The position numbers were made by a program, and so were the translations under genes. This document shows positions 48,001 to 55,335 of a DNA stretch of 64,000 bases, one piece after another. Source of the DNA: Dermacentor variabilis (Eukaryota > Arthropoda > Arachnida > Ixodida > Ixodidae); the NCBI RefSeq assembly GCF_050947875.1, contig NC_134574.1, positions 107,838,469 to 107,902,468 on the forward strand, written 5' to 3'. The number at the start of each line of letters is the position of its first letter. The first letter of the stretch is position 1. The notes beneath the pieces were generated by a model. The model saw nothing but the letters and a program-made list of their open reading frames with translations, did not search any database and was not told where the DNA came from.

Positions 48001-48590
48001 ACGAGACAGGTGGCAATGAGAATTCCGCGAGAAGTACAGCGGGAAGAAGGGGCGACTAGGGCGTCTCCGTCGGCGATCTGACTGGATGTCACGGCTACAA
48101 CGTCTTCGTGACCAGGACGCAGGACGTAGTCTGCAGCGATGGCCAAGTTCGCGCATGAAAGTGAAGAGTCCGCAACAGGAGCAAGCTCTGTATCCGTGAT
48201 GTGGACAACTTCCTCTCTACATGAAATGACGGCTGAAGCAGAATGTAGGAAGTCCCAACCAAGTATAAGTTCATGGATGCACGTTGGAAGGATGATAAAC
48301 TCGATGTGGTGGCGTATGCCGTCGATGAGAACACGAGCAGTACACTGTCCGTCAGGGTGAATGAATGCATTATTAGCACCACGCAAAATAGGTCCAAGAT
48401 AAGGCGTTTTTACTTTACGGAGCCGGGAACACAGATCACTCCGAAGAACAGAAACGGCGGCACCGGTATCGATGAGAGCTGACGCGGGAACACCTTCGAC
48501 AGTCACAGAAAGCATGTTGGCCGGGCGAACAGGAGGAATTTGTGAAGACCGATAAGAAGCAGTTTCCCCTCCAAAAACTGCAACAGTTAG
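45024..48590 (-). CDS. pol: Pol of gypsy element 3 (protease-RT-RNase H-integrase)
   Basis: Reached by -1 shift from gag. Numbered from Met at 48515 (1163 codons): protease [11 protein letters not shown] (D16), RT with LDLRSGYWQ and CYLDDIVIF, RNase H with HTDAS, ECLAIVW, VTDHHALCW and DADALSR, integrase finger (HDDVSAGHLG, CASCQHRK), DD35E core ([19 protein letters not shown]), and GPY module (PRYIGPYTVV). All catalytic residues are in place and no stop interrupts the frame. No envelope or chromodomain. It copies element RNA into DNA and integrates it. Confidence 0.97.
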   Translation of the reverse strand, partial: LTVAVFGGETASYRSSQIPPVRPANMLSVTVEGVPASALIDTGAAVSVLRSDLCSRLRKVKTPYLGPILRGANNAFIHPDGQCTARVLIDGIRHHIEFIILPTCIHELILGWDFLHSASAVISCREEVVHITDTELAPVADSSLSCANLAIAADYVLRPGHEDVVAVTSSQIADGDALVAPSSRCTSRGILIATCLVRFSHGRALLSACNTTPDPVMLPKGMTVATLADTQPISLVTLCPSSSPAPTSGLDDSFPPPAVLGSDLTAAQSEALMVVLAKHKACFDSCSPVLSQTPAATHRIETDGSAIIRRRPYRVSPSERKVIEQQVADMLARKIIRPSSSPWASPVVLVKKKDGSVRFCVDYRALNKITRKDVYPIPRIDDALDTLQGAEYFSSLDLRSGYWQIPMNETDKEKTAFATPDGLYEFNVMPFGLCNAPATFERMIDNVLRGLKWKTCFCYLDDIVIFSSDFSQHLHRLDEVLKCLANAGLQINTKKCKFASKTIKVLGHVVSKDGIQPDPEKISAVLQFPRPQQQKDLRSFLGLASYFRRFIRNFAAIAAPLHKLLVTGASFTWTSDCESAFQALKRLLTSGPVLRHFDNRAPTILHTDASAQGIGAVLLQRNTASKEQVIAYASRTLSPAERNYTITEQECLAIVWSIQKFRPYLYGRHFTIVTDHHALCWLSSMKNMSGRLGRWILRLQEYDFTITYKSGKHHHDADALSRCPLSLSPGNAQSPSQPRRSDATPASHQLSITPLDQVTLSSRSDFVSLQRADSYCRALMDRLSGFAEPPNSRLRRQLRQFRLQGGVLHRYVYHPTGHRWVPVLPRCLRLRVLEALHDDVSAGHLGFHKTYDRIKTRCFWPGLSSTVAKYIASCASCQHRKRSTSPPAGLLQPLPCPEAPFEFVGIDLYGPLPLTPSGHRWIVTSVDHLTRYAETAPLRSGTASEVADFFLRAIVLRHGAPRVLLSDRGKAFISQVLEEVLRATNTVHKSTSTYHPQTNGLTERFHRTLSDMISMYIRPDHTDWDKILPFVTFAYNTAIQRTTGYSPFFLVYGRSPSTIFDRELFFAPSSPNASLPEDFAARVAHCRQLARQSTEAIQAERKRYCDNKRRDLRFHPGDQVLLWTPVRTPGLCEKFLPRYIGPYTVVQQTSAVNYLVRPVHSVTDRRRRNAEIVHVSRMKPFTPRLDNL

Positions 48591-48596
48591 TTTTCC
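48532..48596 (-). promoter_or_regulatory. Predicted -1 frameshift site with pseudoknot (gypsy element 3)
   Basis: On the - strand GGAAAAC (48596-48590), read G-GAA-AAC, abuts the gag TAA. An 8-nt spacer, then GCAGTTT (48581-48575) pairs with AAACTGC (48565-48559) around a 9-nt loop. The loop segment GGAGGGG (48572-48566) can pair with TTCCTCC (48538-48532): five Watson-Crick and two G.T pairs. Connector length is 20 nt as in element 2. The P-site codon slip (GAA to GGA) is not the canonical XXX type; the A-site A-AAC is canonical. Confidence 0.75.
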
Positions 48597-49816
48597 GAGT
48601 GCTGGTCGACAAAATGGGAAGTGGGACGAAGCGGTGATGTAGAGCGCCGGTAAGGGGATGGAGAACGACGTCTGGCCGAACGGGAACTATGAGGCAGATT
48701 GGGAGCAGCTGGTGGAGACGGAGAACGCTGTTGAGGGAACGAGTGCGGTCCGGGATAGTAGTCGTCTGATCGGCGACTGCGGTCTCTTTCGTGCTCAGCA
48801 TAGCCTCGCCTTTCATCCTGCTGGCGCCGGCGGCAGAAGCGAGATATATGGCCGCGTATGCCACAGTAAAAACAAACCGGACGAGGTGGACGCCACTGAG
48901 GGTACGATGGCGCAGCAAGTGCTCTGGTTCCCATCGAAGCTAAATGGTCATAGGAAACGCCAGTAGGCACGGAAGTCACGGTAGGGGTGGGTATCGAAAC
49001 AACATCCGCGTAGGTAGGTGTGGAGCGCGCTACCGGAGCAAGATGCGTCGTGGGTGTAGTCATCGCTGTCAACTCCTGCTTTACGACCTCGCGCAAGTCG
49101 AAGGTGGGGGTTGTTGCGCAGGCAGCAGGGGGACGCTTTAGGTCTTGTAGTTGAAGCTCCTCGCGGATGATGGTGCGGATAAGAGCACGTAAATCTGGAG
49201 AATGAGGAACCTGAGGATCGCTGCTCTCATGTGGAAGACGAATAGACTGCAGCTCGTCGAGGCGTTGACACGTTGAAGTGATGTCTTGGACAGAAGCCGG
49301 ATTTTGAACGATTAAGGCGTTGAACGCGACAGGCCCAATGCCTTTTAAGATGTGGCGAACGCGTTCGGCTTCCGTCATGCTAGGATTCGCACGGCGGCAC
49401 AGAGCCAAGACATCCTCTATGTATGAGGTGTAAGACTCTTCGGGAAGTTGGCGGCGCGTTCCCAGCTTCTGTTTGGCGACTTCTGCACGGCCAGACGAGG
49501 AAGCGAAGATTTGCCGCAGCTTCGAGGTAAACGTGGACCAATCCGCGATGTCGGATTCGTGGTTGAAATACCACGTCTTTGCAACACCGGTCAAGTAGAA
49601 GGCGACGTGCCTCAATTTCTGGGTGTCGTTCCACTTGTTGCAAGAACTCACGCGGTCGTAGTGGTCGATCCAATCGTCTACGTCATCACCGCGGAGTCCC
49701 GCAAAGACAGGGGGATCGCGCTGAGGGCTCGTCACAGTCCAAGAGGGCGCCGCAGGTGGGGCCGTCTGTGTGGTAGGGTTTGAGGCGCCGGAAGGGCCGG
49801 GGTTGGAAGTGTCCAT
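48587..49816 (-). CDS. gag: Gag of gypsy element 3
   Basis: A 409-codon frame from MDTSNPGPSG. Retrotransposon Gag region (VDDWIDHYDRVSSCNKWND to VRHILKGIGPVAFNAL, about residues 45-185), a linker, one CCHC knuckle (CFYCGIRGHISRFC) and a basic Ser/Arg/Pro tail ending HSEN. It stops at TAA immediately after the slippery site. Forms the particle and binds element RNA. Intact. Confidence 0.95.
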   Translation of the reverse strand: MDTSNPGPSGASNPTTQTAPPAAPSWTVTSPQRDPPVFAGLRGDDVDDWIDHYDRVSSCNKWNDTQKLRHVAFYLTGVAKTWYFNHESDIADWSTFTSKLRQIFASSSGRAEVAKQKLGTRRQLPEESYTSYIEDVLALCRRANPSMTEAERVRHILKGIGPVAFNALIVQNPASVQDITSTCQRLDELQSIRLPHESSDPQVPHSPDLRALIRTIIREELQLQDLKRPPAACATTPTFDLREVVKQELTAMTTPTTHLAPVARSTPTYADVVSIPTPTVTSVPTGVSYDHLASMGTRALAAPSYPQWRPPRPVCFYCGIRGHISRFCRRRQQDERRGYAEHERDRSRRSDDYYPGPHSFPQQRSPSPPAAPNLPHSSRSARRRSPSPYRRSTSPLRPTSHFVDQHSEN

Positions 49817-49916
49817 TGTTGTAGGGGTAGCTGGGTGCAGGCGGCGACCGGAACGGAGCTCCAGGGAGGACGGGAACGCGAGAGGACGTCGGGATCTTGA
49901 CGTACCTCCACCACTT

Positions 49917-50063
49917 TATAATACCGAGACAGATCGAGTTGTCCAGCGCTGTTTATTCCACAAAAGGCAACGCCCCCAGCTCACGCGCGAAGAAGTCGAA
50001 GAACTAAGAAGATGATGATGGCTATGTACAAATGAAAACGACGAAGTACGTGAATAGTGCTTA

Positions 50064-50065
<2 letters not shown>
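49917..50065 (-). repeat. 5' LTR of gypsy element 3
   Basis: 149 bp, one mismatch to 44833-44981. Inside it, on the - strand, TGGTGGAGGTACGTC follows after three bases as candidate primer site. Confidence 0.95.
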
Positions 50066-50103
<38 letters not shown>

Positions 50104-50130
50104 ATATACACACACATATATATATATATA
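50066..50130. repeat. TA microsatellite (right half of the gypsy element 3 target)
   Basis: TA run with a short CA interruption, the continuation of the TA run at 44816-44832 on the other side of the element. Confidence 0.95.
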
Positions 50131-50131
50131 C

Positions 50132-50253
50132 GTGCAGGATGTTTCACGTAACATAAACCACAGACGTATCTACTGGGTGGGCAGGGGTCACTGTCCTCCT
50201 GCCCGCTCGGTAGATACTTCTATGGTTCGAGTAACGTGCAAGAACTCCCTGTA
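50132..50253. mobile_element. Foldback MITE
   Basis: About 120 bp that is almost entirely an inverted repeat. The left arm reads CAGGATGTTTCACGTAAC, then GTATCTACTGGGTGGGCAGG; the right arm, reversed, reads CAGGGAGTTCTTGCACGTTAC, then GTATCTACCGAGCGGGCAGG. The loop is about 10 bp. It sits at the edge of a TA tract. Confidence 0.75.
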
Positions 50254-50398
50254 TATATGCAATGTATATGCAGTATGCAATGGGGATCAAGTGATCAGTA
50301 AAACAACATATATATGCAAAAGACGAACACATACACATGTGCGCGTATTTTTCACATATACTTCTAAACTCAATATTGCTCAAGAAGACTCCATCTTA

Positions 50399-50724
50399 TT
50401 CAACAATACGTTAACAGCATTTAGTGAACGACTTTATTTTTGTGAACACTCAACAACAGCTCAATATTTCTTAATATATATTCAACAATATATCAACACA
50501 ATTTAGCGAGCGACTTTATTGTTGTAAACTGCTCCACAACGGCTCGATAGTACTCAATACTATTCAACAATATATGAACAGAATTTAGTCGACGACTTTA
50601 TTGTTGGAAACTACACAACAATGGCTCAATCACACTCTATACTATTCAACAATATATCAACAGAATTTAGTCAACAACTTTTTTGTTCTGAACTACCCAA
50701 CAACTTTATTGTTGAATTAGTGCT
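50399..50724 (+). repeat. 82-bp minisatellite, 4 copies
   Basis: Units start at 50399, 50481, 50563 and 50645, exactly 82 bp apart, each opening TTCAACAATA and containing GACTTTATT(G)TTG. The copies diverge at about 15-20% of positions. Confidence 0.9.
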
Positions 50725-50726
50725 CT

Positions 50727-52710
50727 GTGGTTTCTATAAATATTGAGGTATTGTTGAAAGCATATTCAGACAATTCATACATAATATCCCAACAACATTT
50801 CAACAGTCATTTTCCTATGGATGGCGTCCCACAGGGCAGAGTATTGAGCCCTATTCTCTTTACCTTTACTATGGTTGGCCTTGCTGAAATATTATCCATG
50901 ACAATTCACCAGTGTACGTTGATGATATTTATCTTTCGCCTTCTGTGGTGATTCATCTTCAAGTGTGCGGAAGAATTCACCTGGCAGCCACCCTAACTTG
51001 TTCGTATCTCCACAAACAAGGCCTTAGTGTGTCCACAGAAATATGCCCATTATTCACGTTTACATGCTAACTCATGGCGCTGTACCCTGTTTCTCTCAGT
51101 GGCCAGGGTATCAAAAATCGGAAGTTTCACCGCTTTTTAGGTGCAATTAGGGACATGGACCTTTCATGGCGCCCCCATTGCATCTACCTGAAACGGAGAC
51201 TAATTTCGACTGTACATATAATGATGTTCCTGCGCGGAAAAATCAGAGGCACGTCGGTATGTTCCATGCTGCAGCTTTACAGAGCACTGTTTCTGGGCTC
51301 TTTATTGTACAGCTTGCCGGGTTTTGCGAACAAATGTAAAACAAACATTCGTACCCTCAAAACTTTGCAAGGCCAGGCTCTACTGACATGTCTTGGACTA
51401 CCACGATGTGCCTCGACTCGCGCAACACTCATGCTTACTATAAACTACTTCGTTCCAACATATAGAATGACTAACAACCTTAAAGCAAACAGTGTTTCGC
51501 CAGTACAAAGACATCAAGTCGCATTTTTCAAACTTGTAGCGACACATCAAGGCAACTTGCCGTCCGGCTTTACCCAACAGCAAGACCACAGTTACCCCTC
51601 TGGTGCCTACGACAGCCACAAGTACGCTTCAGGATTCCGGGAATTATGAAGAAGACCCATCAATCAACAGTGGCTCTGCATCTGTTTACACTGTCATTAC
51701 TGAACGAGACATATGAAAAAAAACACAGATTTGCACTGATAAGTCACTAGCAGTGTCCCACATAATGACCTCTACGGCAGAAGAACTTACCGCACTACAT
51801 GCCGCTGTTAATTACATTGCACATGCCAAACCTTGAAAGTGGGTCGTTTTCTGTGACTCCAAGGCAGCCCTTCAGATTCTGCAGTCAGCCTTACGGTGCA
51901 AGACCCGTGAACAACTGCTGTTTTAGACCAGAGAGGTTCTCCATCAAGCCATCATAAACGGATATGACATCGTCTTCCGATTGGTTCCGGGGCAATGTGC
52001 CATCGTCGAAAATGACCTTGCTGATGATGCCGTCCGGTCAGTCCATAAAGAAACCATGACACTTCCTATACCCTTATCAAGGACAGACACTGCGAAGGGT
52101 CGTTTACTTGCTCAAACGAAGACTCAAACTTTGTGGAACACCCCGATTATTTCCAACTGCCATCTCGACTGGCTGGATCCTACATTGAGGCTGTAGATTC
52201 CGTCGAACGTCTTCCGCTTTGATGCAACTTTACTGTGCCACCTCTGGTTTACGAAAACCTACTCATTCCTTATTGGAATGACCGACACAGATTTGTTACT
52301 CGTGCAAATGTGAAGAGACGATCATGCACGTGTTGTGTTTTTGTAATCTCTATGAGGTCGAAGGCGACGTTCTTCAGGGGGTGTTAAACCAATTAGATAG
52401 CAGACCATGTTCAGAGGTCGAGATAATTGGACCTTGGCACCACACTTCACCGGCTCACAAGGCAATGCGGGCACTGCTACGTTTCATGAGATCGACTGGC
52501 CTCAGTGATTGATTATAGGCGCGAGGTTATGGACATCGCACGTATTCACACTGATAGTACCTTCTTCCCTCCTGCTTTCCTTTCTTCCCTTAAACGCCTT
52601 TGCCTGTTTAGGGTAGCAAACTGGACGTGCGTCTGGTTGACCTTCCTTCCTACCTTTCCTTCCTTCTTTTCTTCCTCCTCTACCTCCTCCTGTTGTTGAT
52701 GTGTGACTTC
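50727..52710 (+). mobile_element. LINE with RNase H (I-type), decayed
   Basis: RT motif B is DGVPQGRVLSPILF (50822-50865). The thumb/connection region is open at 51074-51649 (FLGAIRDMDLSWRPH, LPGFANKCK). An RNase H follows in broken frames (STAEELTALHAAVNYI near 51780, VVFCDSKAALQIL near 51855, LADDA near 52017). The palm YADD box is lost. A pyrimidine-rich TTCC run (52642-52690) marks the 3' end. RNase H after RT suggests the I group. Confidence 0.8.
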
Positions 52711-54969
52711 ATGTCACAAATACAGTGTGCTGTATTTTTACAAAACGGAAAATTTTGTAAGGATATCTCCTGGTGTTCTATCAGGTTATATGTCTTTATG
52801 ACCACTAGGAACTCAGTATCGTGCAAAATATGACAGATAGTTAATAAAGATATCTGAAATAACTGCTTCATTAGCAGTAATAGAGGAAACATTTGAATTT
52901 TGGAATGGAGGACCAAATTCATATCATGAACTCAAAAAAACTTCTTTTTTTCTAAACAAAATTGTCTTGGGTGCTAAAGCAGGCAGTACTTTGGCACTGT
53001 GGGATGGCCAATATTGCAGTACCGAAAGAAATATGAAACGGTGCACCAGTCACTTCGATCTCTCTATCCTCTCCCTTGCTAGTGCAGACCAACACTAGCA
53101 CAAGCTTTCTCTGGCCCGGCCATCATAGTTGCCTTCTAGTTTTTTGCATTGTGACGCCAGGAATCGACGCGCAGCGTGCTCTATTGTTTCCAATCTTGTG
53201 GCACTACAGCAGATCGGATGATCACGTTTTCCGATAACAGCAAATAAAGAAAGGCTTTATTGATCAGAATGAAGAGAACCCGTGATTGTCAAAGCATTGT
53301 CACCTGCTCCGCAAAGCAAGCATGCAGCGTTTTCTGATAGCGTGGGGAGATCAGCGTCACTGACATGTTATACAATTTTCCTTTTGGTTCAGAGCTGGTG
53401 ACAGCCAAAATACTGAAGCCGTAGAATACCTACGACGCTTTTTGTGAAGTTCTTGGTCAACATATGATTGTTGGGCTTCAATTTTCCAAATGCAATACCC
53501 CCTCTAAAATCGCTAATTAAAGATTTATTTTCATTGGCTGCCAAGCCTCACAGTCTGACAGCAGATGTGCAAATGCGCCTATCACAAGTTATCAGTGCAG
53601 AGCTCAAGCTGTGCTATTTGGTGCGGAAAATAAAACAGCCTACGTAACTGGTACATTAGCGATCTCTGGGAATGAAAGCAAAAAGTGGAGGGTCCAAGGC
53701 GACTTGGCCTGATGCTCAAACAGCACCCCACATTTCCCGGAAATTTTCGATATCCTCGCCCTTCTGACTACACCGGAGGGGTGGAGGGGGGCTACAACGA
53801 CAGAGGACCTATGGGCCCCGGGTGCCAGATGACCTAGCTACGCCACTGCCAAGTTGTTAATCTTAAGTGTTTTCATGCTTCGCTGGCTGCAGTTCGGACG
53901 TATAGGTGCAATACAATACATGTAAACGACGTAAATTTCGAGAACGGTTCATTTGAAAACTTGATACCGCAAAGGCAAGATTATCGCGGTAGTCCTTCGG
54001 GCAGTGCACCCAGGGAATGGCACAGCTACCAAGCGCATTTGGCGCCCCCTCAGATCCTCAACGAAGCTGCACATCAGAAGCGTTACGCAATCGGAAAGTG
54101 CAAGCAAATGCGCGAATAGAAACAAGCTCGTTCACGTCAGTTTCTAGCGTGATAACGTGCAAGAAACATCAAAACAATGCCATCTATAGTACCTCTGCGT
54201 CGTAGAAGTGCGTGCTCGATCAAGTCGAAATTTAGCATTCAGATCGAAGCGGTTTTCACGAGCACACTCATTTTGGACGAGCGATGCTGCTGTGTCAAAT
54301 GACCGTCACTGGCTGACTGTTTCGCGTATAATAAAAAGCAACCACTGTATCTGGGAAGCTAAGCGTGTATAACATTGTGCACAAATACAGCCGTCTACGC
54401 AGCCACATTTCATTCAGCGAAGCGCCGCGGTGATCGAGTGCGTCGTGCCGGCAGCTTTCACTGAAACAGCGGCGTGGCCACCGCGCCATGTCGCCGCTTC
54501 TCGCTTGCACAATGCGAAGGAAGATGTGGTCTGTTTGAAATCGCTACGAATGCAAACTGAATCATAAAAGCAGTTGTCAGTTCAAGTTCGCCGGTGGCGT
54601 GCGCGTATGAATTCGTTGACTGCGCTACATATAGATCCTTCGCTGAATGTAAAAAGCCTGATCGTAATTTGTTCATTCCAACTCTCGAGGAAAGGTTCCA
54701 TTCTTTCGGAGCATGAGAAAGTTTAATTATACACGGAGGCGTTGTGGAAATTGCGCTATCGATAAACGGGTGATATCTTGTGCGGCAGTCGATCGGGAGT
54801 TTCGTTGGCATTCCATGGAAGTTCGCCGAAGCCCGCACGCTGCTAGGACTCGCGTTCGGCAGTCACATCCTTGTCGGCCTATTATGACTACATTAAGTGG
54901 TCTGCCTGCTAGTTTGTTTGTGAAATGTATTTAAGAAGCCCAGAAGTGCTCAGCATATACGAGGCGTAT
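52711..54969. other. Stretch without a supported gene
   Basis: AT-rich DNA with frames of up to about 126 codons on the - strand (54458-54838) that show no domain. One end of the TIR element family lies at 53700-53852. Confidence 0.5.
53700..53852. mobile_element. Terminus of the GGCGTAGCCA element family
   Basis: Ends CTAGCTACGCCACTG at about 53837-53851 after G-rich sequence (GGAGGGGTGGAGGGGGG), matching the right end of the 17948-21583 element. The other end was not found. Confidence 0.5.
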
Positions 54970-55312
54970 ATATGATTCCGCAATCGTATTGCTGTTGGAA
55001 GGGGTCTTGATGCAAAATGGTCAAAAATCGTATTTCTATTGGAGAGTCGCCTATAAGCTTTACGGAGCTTCAGGAATCTTATTGGTGTGGGAAGCGCGCG
55101 CACAGAAAGCCTTGAGCCAAATCCAATAAGCATATTGCTGTTACAGGCTCGCCAACAGCAGGTTTGAGGGGCCTTGAGGAATCCTAATGGTGTGGGAAGC
55201 GTTCCCACATGCTGTCCTGAGGGACCATCAGGAATCTTGTCGGTGCTGGAAAGGCGCCAACAAAAAATCCTGAAAGACCTTCAAGAACTCTGTGGGTCCA
55301 AGAAGATCGCTC
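54970..55312. repeat. Degenerate minisatellite of about 52 bp, 6-7 copies
   Basis: ATC(T/G)TATTG-like starts recur near 54979, 55027, 55076, 55127, 55180, 55232 and 55284. Recurring blocks are GGTGTGGGAAGCG, CAGGAATC and CCTTGAGG. The copies are strongly diverged. Confidence 0.65.
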
Positions 55313-55335
55313 TGTCGGATTTTTTCACTGGGAAT

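Larger units (their letters stand above)
44833..50065 (-). mobile_element. Ty3/gypsy retrotransposon, element 3 (complete, apparently intact)
   Basis: A 5233-bp element in the - orientation inserted in a TA microsatellite, with 149-bp LTRs differing at one position and ATAT on both sides as probable target duplication. Gag and pol are uninterrupted. Same layout as element 2 but clearly a different family (different LTR and diverged proteins). Recent insertion. Confidence 0.97.

Noticed and set aside
48436..48918. 160-codon - frame overlapping the gag end of element 3
   Set aside because: It is in the third frame, not the pol frame, and lacks a domain; the true pol frame is entered by -1 shift.
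54458..54838. 126-codon - frame as a host gene
   Set aside because: No recognisable domain, no splice signals, and a composition like flanking noncoding DNA.
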